NCBI RefSeq assembly: GCF_015209745.1
Contig: NZ_CP063657.1
Span: forward strand, 1,426,001 to 1,490,000
Length of the DNA: 64,000 nucleotides
Direction of reading: 5' to 3'
From: Lysobacter avium
GTDB taxonomy: Bacteria > Pseudomonadota > Gammaproteobacteria > Xanthomonadales > Xanthomonadaceae
The translations under genes and the position numbers were made by a program. Below, in pieces: positions 46,785 to 59,545 of this stretch; the stretch's first letter is position 1, and every line of letters begins with the position of its first letter. A model generated the notes under the pieces. That model did not search any database. It was not told where the DNA came from and worked only from the letters and a program-made list of their open reading frames with translations.

Positions 46785-47606
46785 TCAGAACATCTCGCGA
46801 TTGATCCGCAGCGTGGTCATGACCTTGCTCGCGATCTCCTCGATGGAGGTGTTGGTCGTGCTCAGGGTGGGGATTCTTTCCGCGCGGAACAGCGCTTCCG
46901 CTGCAGCGACCTCGCGCTTGCAGGTCTCCAGCTTGGCGTAGTGCGAATCGGGGCGGCGCTCCTGGCGGATCTGGTGCAGGCGGTGCGGGTCGATCGTCAG
47001 TCCGAACAGCTTGTCGCGGAATTTGCGCAGCCGCTCCGGCAGCCGGTCGTGCTCCAGGTCTTCTTCAGTGAGCGGGTAGTTGGCCGCCCGCACGCCGTAC
47101 TGCAACGCCAGATACACGCAGCTGGGCGTCTTGCCTGCCCGTGACACCGCAACCAGGATCACATCGGCATCGTTGTAGTCGATCGCGATGCCGTCGTCGT
47201 GGGTCAGCGCGTAGTTCATGGCGTTGATACGGCGATGGTAGGTGTCGAAATCGACAATCGCGTGCGCGCGGCCCACGTGGCGCATGCGCGACTGGCCAAG
47301 CTCGCGCTCCAGCGGTTCGATAAAGGGCGCAAACACATCCAGCATCAGCGCCCCGCTCTTGGCCAACGCCTCGCCCACGTCGCTGTCCATGCAGGAGTTG
47401 ATCACGACCGGTCGCACGCCGTGGGTCTCGGCCGATGCCTTGATCCGTTCCACGGCGTCTTCCGCCTGCTCCACGCTGTCCACAAACGAAATGCGTTCCG
47501 CAATGAAGTCGGTGCCGTTGAACTGGGTCAGCAGACTGTGGCCGATGGTCTCCGCGGTGATGCCCGTACCGTCGGATATGTAGAACACAGGGCGTGTGTC
47601 GCTCAT
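46785..47606 (-). CDS. ppsR: Phosphoenolpyruvate synthase regulatory protein (PSRP, DUF299)
   Basis: A 273-residue bifunctional ADP-dependent kinase / Pi-dependent pyrophosphorylase that inactivates and reactivates PEP synthase on a Thr. The nucleotide loop reads V-S-R-A-G-K-T-P-S, and the N-terminus [13 protein letters not shown] is diagnostic. The start at 47606 was chosen by family alignment and GAGG upstream; the frame is open to 47723 but without family sequence. Divergent from its target ppsA. Confidence 0.95.
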   Translation of the reverse strand: MSDTRPVFYISDGTGITAETIGHSLLTQFNGTDFIAERISFVDSVEQAEDAVERIKASAETHGVRPVVINSCMDSDVGEALAKSGALMLDVFAPFIEPLERELGQSRMRHVGRAHAIVDFDTYHRRINAMNYALTHDDGIAIDYNDADVILVAVSRAGKTPSCVYLALQYGVRAANYPLTEEDLEHDRLPERLRKFRDKLFGLTIDPHRLHQIRQERRPDSHYAKLETCKREVAAAEALFRAERIPTLSTTNTSIEEIASKVMTTLRINREMF

Positions 47607-47737
47607 CGGATGTACCACCTCGCAGTGTGCCGGGATTGAAAAGCCCGCCAGATCAACCTTGTAAGCACCCGGCGCAGCGGCGATCATAGCGGCTTCGCCG
47701 TGCCCAGCGGCGTGTCCCCCCACGGAGATACACAGTT

Positions 47738-50116
<2,379 letters not shown>

Positions 50117-50164
50117 GACGTGACGGGCTGCTAACGGCTCCCGTCCTAGAATCCGGTCCACATT

Positions 50165-50192
50165 CGACGCCCCGCCTGACCGCGGGGCGTCG
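50165..50192 (+). terminator. GC-rich hairpin between ppsA and mscS
   Basis: An eleven-base perfect stem (CGACGCCCCGC with its complement) and a six-base loop, 49 bases after the ppsA stop and 18 bases before the mscS start. There is no T run, so it may be a weak or Rho-assisted terminator, or a leader hairpin for mscS. Confidence 0.4.
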
Positions 50193-50209
50193 CACATGAG
50201 GAGATCTGG

Positions 50210-51133
50210 ATGCAATCGACAACGACTATCGCGACCGGCAGTTGGCTCGCCCATGCCCAGGCCGGAGAGTGGACCGAAGCCCTGACTGGCCTTGGAATCC
50301 GGGTCGGCCTGGCATTGCTGCTGTTCCTCGTCGGGCGCTATGTGATCAGCTGGATCCTGTCATTGGGGATTCGGGCGCTGGATCGCAGTCGCGTGGACAC
50401 GACTGCCTCGCTGTTCCTGCGCAAGGTCGCTTCGGTGACGATGACCATGCTGCTGATTCTGGCGTCATTGCAGGTGATCGGCGTGCCGATGACTTCGATG
50501 ATCGCCGTGCTTGGCGCGGCCGGGCTGGCGATCGGCCTGGCGCTGAAGGATTCGCTGTCCAACATCGCATCAGGTGTCATGCTGGTGACGCTGAAGCCGT
50601 TCAAGGTGGGGGATTTCGTCACCATCCACGGCGAGGTCGGCACAGTCGAGGCGGTGAGCATCTTCCAGACCTGCGTGCGCGGCGCCGACAACCAGGTCAT
50701 CGTGCTGCCCAACAGCCTGATCACCCGCGACTCGATCATCAACCACACGCCCGAGGACATGCGCCGCATCGGCCTGTCGCTGCCGATCAGCTACACCGCC
50801 GATATCGACACCGCCCGGGCAATCGCCATCGAGTTGATGCACGCAGACGAGCGCATTCTCGCCGAGCCGGCTCCCAGCGTGCTTGTCTACGCCCTGGGCG
50901 AGAACCATATTGATCTTGGCGTCCGCTGCTATACCAACAACGCGGACAACTTCGTCACCAAGTGCGCGCTGCTGGAGGCGCTGAAGAAGGCCTACGACAA
51001 GGCGGGCGTCTCACCCGGATTCCAGCAGCGTGAGGTGGTGCTGTACTCGCGGGACGGGGAAGGCGGGCGCGTCCCGCTCAACGTTCGGCCGAAAGGCGCT
51101 CAGCCGGCTCAAGACCACCCAACGCCCCCATGA
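50210..51133 (+). CDS. mscS: Small-conductance mechanosensitive channel (MscS family)
   Basis: A 307-residue inner-membrane channel. It has three membrane segments (about residues 28-50, 75-95, 98-125), the third being the Gly/Ala-packed pore helix [19 protein letters not shown], then the beta domain ([16 protein letters not shown]) and the alpha/beta cytoplasmic cage. It releases osmolytes on hypo-osmotic shock. Its last 56 bases overlap the convergent orn gene. Confidence 0.93.
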   Translation: MQSTTTIATGSWLAHAQAGEWTEALTGLGIRVGLALLLFLVGRYVISWILSLGIRALDRSRVDTTASLFLRKVASVTMTMLLILASLQVIGVPMTSMIAVLGAAGLAIGLALKDSLSNIASGVMLVTLKPFKVGDFVTIHGEVGTVEAVSIFQTCVRGADNQVIVLPNSLITRDSIINHTPEDMRRIGLSLPISYTADIDTARAIAIELMHADERILAEPAPSVLVYALGENHIDLGVRCYTNNADNFVTKCALLEALKKAYDKAGVSPGFQQREVVLYSRDGEGGRVPLNVRPKGAQPAQDHPTPP

Positions 51134-51671
51134 ACCGGCGGTAGTAGCGCAGCTCATTGATCGAGTCGTGAACATCGCTCATGGCGGTGTGGCTGGCCTG
51201 CTTGTTGAGGCCGGCGCTGATTGAGGGCGCCCAGCGCTTCGCCAGCTCCTTGACCGTGCTGACATCCAGGTTGCGGTAATGGAAATAGCGCTGCAGCTTC
51301 GGCATCTGGCGATGCAGGAAGCGGCGGTCCTGGCAGATCGAATTGCCGCACATCGGCGAGGCGTTCGCCGGCACCCATTGGGCAAGGAATGCGAGGGTCT
51401 GTCGCTCCGCCTCCTGCAGCGACACGCCCTGCTCCAGCACGCGGGCCCACAGCCCGGAGCCGCCGTGCTGGTTGCGGTTCCAGTCGTCCATCGCCTCCAG
51501 GGTCGCCAGCGGGTGGGCGATGGCCAGTTCCGGACCTTCGGCGAGCACGTTCAGCTGCTTGTCCGTGACCACCGTGGCGATCTCGAGGATCGCGTCGTTG
51601 TCGGTGTCCAGACCGGTCATTTCCAGATCGATCCAGACCAGGTTGTCGGCATTGACAGGGCCGTTGGCCAT
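51078..51671 (-). CDS. orn: Oligoribonuclease
   Basis: A 197-residue DEDD-family 3-prime exonuclease that degrades di- and short oligoribonucleotides, including pGpG from c-di-GMP turnover. It shows [10 protein letters not shown] (D and E), [12 protein letters not shown] (D) and S-H-T-A-M-S-D-V (H and D). ATG 51671 aligns with family starts; in-frame ATGs at 51707/51704 follow a better ribosome site and are possible. The C-terminal end overlaps mscS on the other strand. Confidence 0.95.
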   Translation of the reverse strand: MANGPVNADNLVWIDLEMTGLDTDNDAILEIATVVTDKQLNVLAEGPELAIAHPLATLEAMDDWNRNQHGGSGLWARVLEQGVSLQEAERQTLAFLAQWVPANASPMCGNSICQDRRFLHRQMPKLQRYFHYRNLDVSTVKELAKRWAPSISAGLNKQASHTAMSDVHDSINELRYYRRFMGALGGLEPAERLSAER

Positions 51672-51733
51672 CGGGGGCTCGCGTCGCTTGGAGGGGGCAG
51701 GCATCATACCGTCACCCTGCAACGGAAGCCTGC

Positions 51734-52219
51734 ATGTCTGCCACGCCCTTCGCCGATCCGAACCACTACGCGGTGATTTCGGCGATGATCACCCCCGCAT
51801 TTTTCCTGACCGCCACCGGCTCGCTGTTGATCTCCTCCAACAACCGCCTGGCGCGCGTGGTCGACCGCATGCGCAAGGAGATCGAGCACCTGCGCGACAC
51901 CGTGCCGGGCCCGATGCGCACCGAGCTGGAGATCCGGATCGGCTACCACCGGCGGCGCTCGTACCTGGTGCTGGGCGCGCTGCGGATCCTGTACGCCGCG
52001 CTCAGCGCGTTCGTGGGCACCAGCATCGGGATCGCCGCCGATGCGTTCTTCCATTATCAGCTGGGCTACCTGCCAACGCTGCTGGCGGTACTCGGCGTGC
52101 TGCTGATGCTGGCCGCCTCGCTGTGCCTGGGGCAGGAGGCACGGATCAGCCTGCGGGTACTGGAGCGCGAGCTGCGGGCGGAACTGGACAAGGATTCCAC
52201 CATCCCGCAGCCGTTCTGA
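51734..52219 (+). CDS. DUF2721 membrane protein
   Basis: A 161-residue membrane protein. It shows the DUF2721 pattern: an N-terminal hydrophobic segment ([15 protein letters not shown]), then the conserved [12 protein letters not shown], a basic R-R-R-S-Y-L segment and two further membrane helices (about residues 76-98, 112-132). Function unknown. Divergent from orn, with 62 bases between starts. Confidence 0.88.
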   Translation: MSATPFADPNHYAVISAMITPAFFLTATGSLLISSNNRLARVVDRMRKEIEHLRDTVPGPMRTELEIRIGYHRRRSYLVLGALRILYAALSAFVGTSIGIAADAFFHYQLGYLPTLLAVLGVLLMLAASLCLGQEARISLRVLERELRAELDKDSTIPQPF

Positions 52220-52237
52220 CTCAGGCGCAATACCGCC

Positions 52238-52705
52238 TTACGACGACTTCATACGCTTGCGGCGGAAGTAAGCGGTAAGCCGCGCGCCCGCCTCCTCACC
52301 CAGCAAGCCGCCCTCCACCTCCACCCGGTGGTTGTGGCGCGGGTCGGTCAGCAGGTCGAAGACGCCACCGGCGGCGCCGGTCTTCGGGTCGGCGGCGCCA
52401 TAGACCACCCGCGCAACCCGCGCATGCACCATGGCCATCGCGCACATCGCGCACGGCTCCAGAGTCACATAGACCGTGCATCCCAGCAGGCGGTGGTTGG
52501 CCAGGCGGAATCCGGCCTGGCGCATCGCCACGATCTCCGCGTGTGCGGTGGGATCATGCTCGGTGATGTTGCGGTTCCAGCCCTCGCCCAGAAGCGAGCC
52601 GTCCGCGGCGACCACCACAGCGCCCACCGGGATCTCGTCATCCTCGCGCTCGGCGCGGTCCGCCAGCGCCAGCGCGTGGCGCATCCAGCGCTGGTCGTCG
52701 CTCAT
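52238..52705 (-). CDS. tadA: tRNA-specific adenosine deaminase
   Basis: A 155-residue zinc deaminase that converts A34 to inosine in tRNA-Arg(ACG). It has [10 protein letters not shown] (His ligand and catalytic Glu) and P-C-A-M-C-A-M-A (Cys ligands). ATG 52705 overlaps the guaA stop as ATGA, so the gene belongs to the guaB-guaA-tadA operon. Confidence 0.95.
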   Translation of the reverse strand: MSDDQRWMRHALALADRAEREDDEIPVGAVVVAADGSLLGEGWNRNITEHDPTAHAEIVAMRQAGFRLANHRLLGCTVYVTLEPCAMCAMAMVHARVARVVYGAADPKTGAAGGVFDLLTDPRHNHRVEVEGGLLGEEAGARLTAYFRRKRMKSS

Positions 52706-54270
52706 TCCCACTCGATCGTTGCGGGCGGCTTTCCACTGATGTCATAAACAACGCGAGAAACACCACGCAACTCGTTGATTATCCTGTTGGATACACGCCC
52801 AAGAAAATCATAAGGCAGGTGCGCCCAGTGCGCCGTCATGAAGTCGATCGTCTCCACCGCACGCAGCGCGATGACCCACTCATAGGCCCGCGCATCACCC
52901 ACCACGCCGACCGACTTGACCGGCAGGAACACCGCGAACGCCTGGCTGGTCCTGTCGTACAGGTTGGCCTTGCGCAGTTCATCGATGAAGATGTGGTCGG
53001 CGCGTGCGAGCAGCTCGGCATACTCGCGCTTGACCTCGCCCAGGATCCGTACGCCCAGGCCGGGGCCGGGGAACGGATGGCGGTACACCATCGAGGCCGG
53101 AAGACCCAGCTCCACACCCATCCGCCTGACCTCGTCCTTGAACAGCTCACGCAGCGGCTCGACCAGGCCCAGTTTCATATGCTCGGGCAGGCCACCGACA
53201 TTGTGGTGGCTCTTGATCATGTGGGCCTTGCCATTCTTGCCACCGGCCGACTCAATAACATCGGGATAGATCGTGCCCTGGGCCAGCCATTTGGCATTCG
53301 CCAGCTTGCCGGACTGTTCATCGAAGATCTCGACAAACAGGTTGCCGATGATCTTGCGCTTGGCCTCCGGATCAGTGACGCCTGCGAGCGCGGCGAAATA
53401 ACGATCGGCCGCGTCCACACGGATGACCTTGACGCCCAGGTGCTCGGCAAACGTCGCCATCACCTGATCGCCTTCCTGCCAGCGCAGCAGCCCGGTGTCG
53501 ACAAACACGCAGGTCAGCTGGTCGCCGATCGCCTTATGCAACAGGGCCGCGACAACAGACGAATCCACGCCACCCGACAGTCCCAGGATGACTTCGTCAC
53601 CGCCGACCTGTTCGCGGACCCGGGCGACCTGGTCCTCGATGATCTGCTGCGGCGTCCACAGCGTCTGGCATTCGCAGATATCGGTGACGAAGCGTTCCAG
53701 CAGCGCCCCACCCTGCTTGGTGTGGGTGACTTCGGGGTGGAACTGGACGCCGTACCAGCGGCGCTCGTCATTGGCCATCGCCGCCACCGGCACGCGGTCG
53801 GTGCGCGCGGTAACGACAAAGCTCTCCGGCGCCCTGGAGACGTGGTCGCCGTGGCTCATCCACACGTCCAGCCGTGGCGGCGAGCCGGGATGGTCCTTGA
53901 GACCGTCCAGCAAACGGTCCTGCGCCACCAGCGCGACCTCGGCATGGCCGTACTCGCGCTGGTCGGCGGCCTCGGTATCGCCGCCCAGCTGCTTGGCCAT
54001 CGTCTGCATGCCGTAGCAGATGCCCAGCAGCGGCAGGCCGGAATCAAAGACCTCCTGCGGCGCCTGCGGACATCCTTCCAGCGTCGTGGACTCGGGACCG
54101 CCCGACAGGATGATGCCCTTGGCACCGAATCCCTCGATCTCGCCGGGGTCGTGGTCCCACGCCCAGATCTCGCAATACACGCCGAGCTCGCGGATGCGAC
54201 GCGCGATCAACTGCGTGTACTGGGCCCCGAAATCGAGGATCAGGATCTTGTCTCTATGGATGTCGGTCAT
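52702..54270 (-). CDS. guaA: GMP synthase (glutamine-hydrolysing)
   Basis: A 522-residue enzyme making GMP from XMP. The N-terminal class I amidotransferase domain has L-G-I-C-Y-G-M-Q (catalytic Cys) and G-V-Q-F-H-P-E-V. The ATP-pyrophosphatase domain has L-S-G-G-V-D-S-S-V, and the C-terminal dimer domain contains H-P-F-P-G-P-G-L-G and ends P-P-A-T-I-E-W-E. Five bases separate it from guaB; ATG 54270 was chosen over a much longer open frame that runs into guaB. Confidence 0.98.
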   Translation of the reverse strand: MTDIHRDKILILDFGAQYTQLIARRIRELGVYCEIWAWDHDPGEIEGFGAKGIILSGGPESTTLEGCPQAPQEVFDSGLPLLGICYGMQTMAKQLGGDTEAADQREYGHAEVALVAQDRLLDGLKDHPGSPPRLDVWMSHGDHVSRAPESFVVTARTDRVPVAAMANDERRWYGVQFHPEVTHTKQGGALLERFVTDICECQTLWTPQQIIEDQVARVREQVGGDEVILGLSGGVDSSVVAALLHKAIGDQLTCVFVDTGLLRWQEGDQVMATFAEHLGVKVIRVDAADRYFAALAGVTDPEAKRKIIGNLFVEIFDEQSGKLANAKWLAQGTIYPDVIESAGGKNGKAHMIKSHHNVGGLPEHMKLGLVEPLRELFKDEVRRMGVELGLPASMVYRHPFPGPGLGVRILGEVKREYAELLARADHIFIDELRKANLYDRTSQAFAVFLPVKSVGVVGDARAYEWVIALRAVETIDFMTAHWAHLPYDFLGRVSNRIINELRGVSRVVYDISGKPPATIEWE

Positions 54271-54275
54271 CGTCT

Positions 54276-55733
54276 TCAGCCCACCCGGTAATTCGGCGGC
54301 TCTTTGGTGATCTGCACGTCGTGGACGTGGCTCTCGCGCGAGCCTGCTGACGTCACGCTGACGAACTCCGGTTTGGTGCGCATTTCCTCGATGGTCGCGC
54401 ACCCCACGTAACCCATGGTCGCGCGCAGGCCGCCCACCAGCTGGTGGACGATATTGCGCAGCGGGCCACGATACGGCACGCGGCCTTCGATCCCTTCGGG
54501 CACCAGCTTGTCGGCATCGGAGGAGTCCTGGAAATAGCGGTCCTTGGAGCCGGTCTCCATCGCCGCCAGGCTGCCCATGCCGCGGTAGCTCTTGTAATGA
54601 CGACCCTGGAAGAGTTCGCTGTCGCCGGGCGACTCGTCGGTGCCGGCGAACAGGCTCCCGATCATCACTGTGGAGGCCCCGGCGGCCAGCGCCTTGCCGA
54701 TATCGCCGGAGTAGCGGATGCCGCCATCGGCGATCAGGGGAATGCGGTCCTGCAGGGCCTCGGCGACCATGTCGATGGCCGAGATCTGCGGCACGCCGAC
54801 GCCGGCTACGATGCGGGTGGTGCAGATGGAGCCTGGACCCACGCCCACCTTGACCGCGTCCGCGCCGTTGTCCATCAGCGCCAGCGCGGCGTCGCCGGTG
54901 ACGATGTTGCCGCCGATGACCTGCAACTGCGGGAAGTGCTTCTTGACCCACTTCACCCGGTCCAGCACGCCCTGCGAATGGCCGTGGGCGGTGTCCACCA
55001 CGACCACATCCACTCCGGCAGCCACCAGCGCTTCCACGCGCGCGTCGGTGTCGCCGCCAACACCCACCGCGGCGCCGACCAGGAGTCGTTCGCTGCTGTC
55101 ATAGGCAGCGTTGGGATTGTCGGTCTTCTTCTGGATGTCCTTGACGGTGATCAGGCCCTTGAGCTCGAAGGCATCATTGACCACCAGCACCTTCTCGATC
55201 CGGTGCTTGTGCAGCAGGCCCATGACTTCCTCGTCGCTGGCGCCTTCCTTGACGGTGATCAGCCGGTCCTTGCGCGTCATGATGTGGCGCACCGGATCGT
55301 CCAGTTTGGTCTCGAAGCGCATGTCGCGGCTGGTGACGATGCCGACCAGCTGGCCACTGTCGACCACGGGCACGCCGGAGATGTTGCGCTCGCGGGTGAG
55401 GTTGAGCACATCGGCGATGGTGGTGTCGGGACTGACGGTGAACGGCGCGCGGATCACGCCGGCCTCGAAGCCCTTGACCTGGGCGACGTGGGCGGCCTGC
55501 TGGGCCACGGTCATGCTCTTGTGGATGATGCTCATTCCGCCCAGCTGGGCCAGGGCGACGGCAAGGCGCGCCTCGCTGACGGTGTCCATCGCGGCCGAGA
55601 GTATCGGCAGGCGCAAGCCCAGGTCACGGGTCAATCGGGCTGCCAGGTTGACGTCCTTCGGCAGGACCGTCGAGTGGGCCGGAATCAGCGAAACATCGTC
55701 GTAGGTGAGAGCTTCAGCCTGGATGCGCAACAT
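54276..55733 (-). CDS. guaB: IMP dehydrogenase
   Basis: A 485-residue enzyme converting IMP to XMP. A TIM barrel is interrupted by two CBS domains (about residues 92-205), with the catalytic Cys in [10 protein letters not shown], the G-G-I-R-Y-S-G-D-I phosphate loop and [10 protein letters not shown] flap. First gene of the guanine operon. Confidence 0.98.
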   Translation of the reverse strand: MLRIQAEALTYDDVSLIPAHSTVLPKDVNLAARLTRDLGLRLPILSAAMDTVSEARLAVALAQLGGMSIIHKSMTVAQQAAHVAQVKGFEAGVIRAPFTVSPDTTIADVLNLTRERNISGVPVVDSGQLVGIVTSRDMRFETKLDDPVRHIMTRKDRLITVKEGASDEEVMGLLHKHRIEKVLVVNDAFELKGLITVKDIQKKTDNPNAAYDSSERLLVGAAVGVGGDTDARVEALVAAGVDVVVVDTAHGHSQGVLDRVKWVKKHFPQLQVIGGNIVTGDAALALMDNGADAVKVGVGPGSICTTRIVAGVGVPQISAIDMVAEALQDRIPLIADGGIRYSGDIGKALAAGASTVMIGSLFAGTDESPGDSELFQGRHYKSYRGMGSLAAMETGSKDRYFQDSSDADKLVPEGIEGRVPYRGPLRNIVHQLVGGLRATMGYVGCATIEEMRTKPEFVSVTSAGSRESHVHDVQITKEPPNYRVG

Positions 55734-55762
55734 GGTCGGAACCGGAATAGGTGAAGCGCGCC

Positions 55763-55768
55763 ATTGTA
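55763..55768 (-). promoter_or_regulatory. Possible -10 box of the guaBA-tadA operon
   Basis: TACAAT on the minus strand, 29 bases upstream of guaB. No good -35 hexamer is found at 16-18 bases, so support is weak. Confidence 0.3.
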
Positions 55769-55794
55769 CCGCTTTCGCAGCGATCCCATCGCGC

Positions 55795-56706
55795 TCAGCT
55801 GTCAGCCGCCTCGGCGGCTTCCAGGGTGTTCTGCATCAGGGTCGCCACGGTCATCGGTCCCACGCCGCCCGGGACCGGGGTGATCCAGCTGGCACGTTGC
55901 GCGGCCGCCTCGAAGCCGACATCGCCGACCAGGCGCCCGTCATCAAGGCGGTTGATGCCCACATCGATCACGACCGCACCGGGCTTCACCCACTCGCCGG
56001 GGATCAGCTGCGGGCGACCCACGGCTACGACCAGAATGTCGGCGCTGCGGACCGACGCTTCGAGCACGTCCTGCGGGGTGAACTTGTGGCAGCAGGTGGT
56101 CGTGCAGCCGGCGATCAGCAGCTCCAGCGCCATCGGCCGGCCGACGTGGTTGGAGACGCCGACGATGGTCGCGCTGGCGCCGCGCACCGGGCGGTCGGTG
56201 TAGGCCAGCAAAGTGGTGATCCCACGCGGCGTGCACGGCCGCAGGCCGAACTGGCGCAGGGCCAGATGACCAACGTTCTCGGGGTGAAAGCCGTCCACGT
56301 CCTTGCCGGGCGAGATGCGGTGGATCAATGCGCTCGCATCGCGGCGGTCCGGCAAAGGCAACTGGACCAGGATGCCGTGGATATTGGGGTCCGCGTTGAG
56401 ACGGTCGATCAGTTCCAGCAGCTCGTCATCCGTGGTGCCGGACGGCAGATCGAAGTCCACCGCGCGGATTCCCACCTTGCGCGCGGCCCGCCGCTTGTTG
56501 CGCACGTACACCGCCGACGCCGGGTCGCCGCCGACCAGAACGACGGCCAGCCCCGGCGCCGACTTGCCCGCCGCCAGACGCACGTCGACACGCGCCTTGA
56601 GGTTGTCCAGCAGGTCCTCGGCAATGCGCTTGCCATCCAGGATGCGGGCGGTGGGCGGGCTGGCGTCAGTGTTCAAAAGCAGGACCTGGGTGACGTGGCC
56701 GGACAT
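55795..56706 (-). CDS. folD: Methylenetetrahydrofolate dehydrogenase / cyclohydrolase
   Basis: A 303-residue bifunctional one-carbon enzyme. Motifs: [14 protein letters not shown] (catalytic Lys after Y-V), [21 protein letters not shown] and the C-terminal [14 protein letters not shown] 56706 gives a normal length; a longer open frame continues into the MoeB-like gene. It is transcribed with or after the rhodanese-MoeB gene. Confidence 0.95.
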   Translation of the reverse strand: MSGHVTQVLLLNTDASPPTARILDGKRIAEDLLDNLKARVDVRLAAGKSAPGLAVVLVGGDPASAVYVRNKRRAARKVGIRAVDFDLPSGTTDDELLELIDRLNADPNIHGILVQLPLPDRRDASALIHRISPGKDVDGFHPENVGHLALRQFGLRPCTPRGITTLLAYTDRPVRGASATIVGVSNHVGRPMALELLIAGCTTTCCHKFTPQDVLEASVRSADILVVAVGRPQLIPGEWVKPGAVVIDVGINRLDDGRLVGDVGFEAAAQRASWITPVPGGVGPMTVATLMQNTLEAAEAADS

Positions 56707-56744
56707 TATCGCCGATCTTGCCTCCAACGATTCCGCGGTGCGGC

Positions 56745-57890
56745 TCAGTTGCCCGAGCAGAAAGCCGCGTAGTCGATGTACCCGGGAAAGGGCGTTCCGG
56801 GAGAGCACACCGGGCACGCCGGATCCGGCGACAGGCGCGTCTCGCGGAAGCGCATGCGCATGGCATCGAAATTGAGCAGCCGGCCGCGCAGGGGCTCGCC
56901 AATGCCGAGGATCAGCTTGATGGCCTCGGTTGCCTGGAGCATGCCGATCACCCCCGGCAATACCCCCAACACGCCGGCCTCGCTGCAGTTGGGGGCGTCC
57001 TCGGGTGAAGGCGGCTCCGGGAACAGGCAGCGGTAGCAGGGATAGCGGCCGCGGTGGCGACCGGCGTCGAACACGCTGACCTGTCCCGTGAATCGATGCA
57101 CGGCGCCATACACAAGCGGCTTGCGGAGTTTCACGCACGCATCGTTGAGCAGGTAGCGCACGGCGAAATTGTCGCCTCCGTCAAGGACGACGTCGGCTTC
57201 GCTGATCAGCGCTTCGACGTTGTCGCTGGTCACCCGCACGGCGGCCGGGTTGACCCGCAGCCGCGGGTTCAATGCCGACAGGGCGATGGCGGCCGACTCG
57301 ACCTTGGCCATGCCGATCCGGGCCTCGGTGTGCAGGATCTGGCGCTGCAGGTTGCTGCGATCGACAACGTCGTCATCGGCGATATCCAGCTGACCGATAC
57401 CCGCGGCGGCAAGGTAATACGCCGACGGCGAACCCAGCCCTCCGGCGCCCACGAGCACGACGCGCGCTGCGCCGAGACGCTGCTGGCCTGCCGCCCCGAC
57501 CTCCGGCAGCAGCAGGTGGCGCGAATAGCGCTCGTTGAAGTCGCGCTCATCCGGATCGATTTGCGGCTCCGCCATCGGCAGGCCGTCGGCGCGCCAACGC
57601 CGGGTGCCGCCTTCCACGGAACCGACGTTGGAGTAGCCCGCCGCAGCCAGCGCCCGCGCAGACGCCAGCGAGCGCGCCCCGACCTCGCAGATCAGCAGGA
57701 CTTCGGAATCCAGGCACGGAATCACCTCGCCCGGCGCCGACTCCAGGTCGGGACCCGCAACGCCAAGCGCCGCCGCGGCCATGCCTGTGGAGCGTTCGTG
57801 CGCCTCGCGGGTGTCCACCAGGATGGCACCGGCCTGTTGACGCGCATGCGCCTGTCTGGGCGTGAGAATCGGTGCTTCCATCGCCGCCAT
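56745..57890 (-). CDS. moeB: Rhodanese-MoeB/ThiF-type adenylyltransferase fusion
   Basis: A 381-residue protein. An N-terminal rhodanese domain (about residues 10-110) has the active-site loop I-C-E-V-G-A-R-S (Cys and loop Arg). An E1-like adenylyltransferase domain follows ([18 protein letters not shown], nucleotide Asp, R-N near the start, zinc pair C-Y-R-C and C-P-V-C). MoeB activates the C-terminal Gly of a ubiquitin-like sulfur carrier; the attached rhodanese suggests direct sulfur delivery, as in eukaryotic MOCS3/Uba4 but with domains in reverse order. Start ATG 57890 (57881 is the alternative). Confidence 0.9.
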   Translation of the reverse strand: MAAMEAPILTPRQAHARQQAGAILVDTREAHERSTGMAAAALGVAGPDLESAPGEVIPCLDSEVLLICEVGARSLASARALAAAGYSNVGSVEGGTRRWRADGLPMAEPQIDPDERDFNERYSRHLLLPEVGAAGQQRLGAARVVLVGAGGLGSPSAYYLAAAGIGQLDIADDDVVDRSNLQRQILHTEARIGMAKVESAAIALSALNPRLRVNPAAVRVTSDNVEALISEADVVLDGGDNFAVRYLLNDACVKLRKPLVYGAVHRFTGQVSVFDAGRHRGRYPCYRCLFPEPPSPEDAPNCSEAGVLGVLPGVIGMLQATEAIKLILGIGEPLRGRLLNFDAMRMRFRETRLSPDPACPVCSPGTPFPGYIDYAAFCSGN

Positions 57891-57918
57891 TATCCGCTTT
57901 GGTCGCGGTTGCAGGCGG

Positions 57919-58428
57919 TCAGTAGGCGCCCATGTAGTCACGCTTGCCGATTTCCACGCCGTTGTGGCGCAGCAGCGCATAGGCCGTCGTCACATGGAAG
58001 AAGAACTGTGGCAGGCCGTAGGTCAGCAGGTAGTCCTGGCCGTTGAAGCGACGCTCCTTCGGGGTGCCGGGGCGGGTCAGGATCTCGCGCTGCTCGCTGC
58101 CCTCGAACTGCGCCGCATCAAAGCCGTCGAGAAACGCGAGGGTGCGCTGCAGCCGATCGCGCAACTGCTCGAACCCCTGCTCCTGGTCGTCATAGGCGGG
58201 TACGTCCTCTCCGGCCAGGCGGGCGGTCACGCCGGTGGCGAAATCGCACGCGATCTGGATCTGGCGGACCAGCGGCAGCATGTCGGGGAAAAGACGCGAC
58301 TGCAGCAGCACCGCCGGCTCTATCTTGCGATCCGCCGCGTAGGCCTCGGCCTTGCCGACGATGGCGACCAGGCTGCCCAGCATCTGCCTGAATACGGGAA
58401 CGGATGCGGCGTACATGGAAATCGACAT
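57919..58428 (-). CDS. DUF1993 family protein
   Basis: A 169-residue soluble helical protein (DinB-like fold) with the DUF1993 pattern: P-V-F-R-Q-M-L-G-S-L near the start, L-F-P-D-M-L-P-L-V-R-Q-I-Q-I-A-C-D near residue 47, and a C-terminal Y-G-L-P-Q-F-F-F-H-V-T-T-A-Y-A-L-L-R-H-N-G-V. Function unknown. It is 28 bases upstream of the moeB-like start on the same strand. Confidence 0.9.
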   Translation of the reverse strand: MSISMYAASVPVFRQMLGSLVAIVGKAEAYAADRKIEPAVLLQSRLFPDMLPLVRQIQIACDFATGVTARLAGEDVPAYDDQEQGFEQLRDRLQRTLAFLDGFDAAQFEGSEQREILTRPGTPKERRFNGQDYLLTYGLPQFFFHVTTAYALLRHNGVEIGKRDYMGAY

Positions 58429-58550
58429 GGCGGAACCTCTTGCGGGGGGAACCGGTGATGTTAGCCGTTCGCCGAGCGCACGCGTGGCCGTGACGGCATT
58501 GGCGGGGGTGAGCCTTTAGAATTGGCTGCCCCGCTCCGCTGCCGTGCCAG

Positions 58551-59198
58551 ATGCCCTATCGCCTGCTGAAGTTGTTCGTGGCACTCGCCGCCTATGGGCT
58601 TTCGATGGCGATGATGCTGCAGTCCCACTACGGCCTGATGCCGTGGGACGTGCTGCACCAGGGAATCTCGCTGCAGGGCGGCTGGCCGATGGGCCGGGTG
58701 ACGGTGGCGGTGAGCTTTGCCGTGCTCCTGGCGTGGATCCCGATCCGCCAGAAGCCGGGCTTCGGCACGATCTGCAACGCGATCCTGATCGGACTGACGT
58801 TCGACGCGGTGCTGGAACCGTTGGGGCAACTGGTCGCCGGCGCCGGGCCGGCGATGCGCATGGCATTGCTGGGCGGGGGAATCGTGCTCAACGGCGCCGC
58901 CACTGCAGCCTACCTGGGTGCGGATTTCGGCGCCGGTCCGCGCGACGGCCTGATGACTGGACTGGTGCGCCGCACCGGTCGCTCGGTGCGACTCGTGCGG
59001 ACGCTCATCGAGGGCAGCGTGCTGGCGACCGGCTATCTGCTGGGCGGCACGCTCGGTGCAGGCACCTTGCTCTACATGCTGCTGATCGGCCCGCTGATCC
59101 AGCTCATGCTGCCATGGTTCCAGCGCCCGTCGCCGGCGCCGCGCGTCATCCCCGCAACAGAACCGCCGGCAGAGCAACCAGGCCCAGCAATACGATAA
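58551..59198 (+). CDS. YczE/YitT-like membrane protein
   Basis: A 215-residue integral membrane protein with five or six hydrophobic segments. The conserved S-H-Y-G-L-M-P-W-D-V-L-H-Q-G-I segment near residue 27 and G-A-D-F-G-A-G-P-R-D-G-L-M-T-G near 127 are an internal repeat typical of the YczE family. Function unknown. The last 53 bases overlap the convergent DUF6164 gene, and the tail is Pro/Ala-rich. Confidence 0.85.
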   Translation: MPYRLLKLFVALAAYGLSMAMMLQSHYGLMPWDVLHQGISLQGGWPMGRVTVAVSFAVLLAWIPIRQKPGFGTICNAILIGLTFDAVLEPLGQLVAGAGPAMRMALLGGGIVLNGAATAAYLGADFGAGPRDGLMTGLVRRTGRSVRLVRTLIEGSVLATGYLLGGTLGAGTLLYMLLIGPLIQLMLPWFQRPSPAPRVIPATEPPAEQPGPAIR

Positions 59199-59511
59199 CC
59201 GCCGCGGCGGCCAGCACGACCTTCATCGGCTCGCGGCGCCAGACATCGGCGAACGTCTCCCCGGTGCCGTCACGCTGGCCGGCCTCGTATTCGGCGCGTG
59301 CCTTCGCCTGGCGTCCCGTCTGGTAAACCGCCATGAGCTGCTTGGCTCTCGGCAGGTCGTCGTCATTGGACAGCCAGATCGCGCCATGGGAAATGCCCCA
59401 GCGGCTGGGCTTGGTTTCGTAGTACTCGATGCGATTCTCATCGAGCATGGCGCGCACATCCTCGATTTCATCCTCGAGGACCAGGCGCAGGTTGAGCAGC
59501 AGTTTCGACAT
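59146..59511 (-). CDS. DUF6164 family protein
   Basis: A 121-residue protein: an N-terminal soluble part (L-L-L-N-L-R-L-V-L-E-D-E-I-E-D-V, then R-W-G-I-S-H-G-A-I-W-L) resembling a small ferredoxin-like signal-transduction fold, and one C-terminal membrane helix (about residues 98-119). ATG 59511 matches the family start. Function unknown. The 3-prime end overlaps the YczE-like gene on the other strand. Confidence 0.8.
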   Translation of the reverse strand: MSKLLLNLRLVLEDEIEDVRAMLDENRIEYYETKPSRWGISHGAIWLSNDDDLPRAKQLMAVYQTGRQAKARAEYEAGQRDGTGETFADVWRREPMKVVLAAAAVIVLLGLVALPAVLLRG

Positions 59512-59545
59512 CCGCCGATGATACCGCCCGACGCGCGGTTGCGGC

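Noticed and set aside
54444..55754. 436-codon open frame antisense to guaB
   Set aside because: guaB is intact on the other strand; the antisense product is His/Asp/Ala-rich without motifs.
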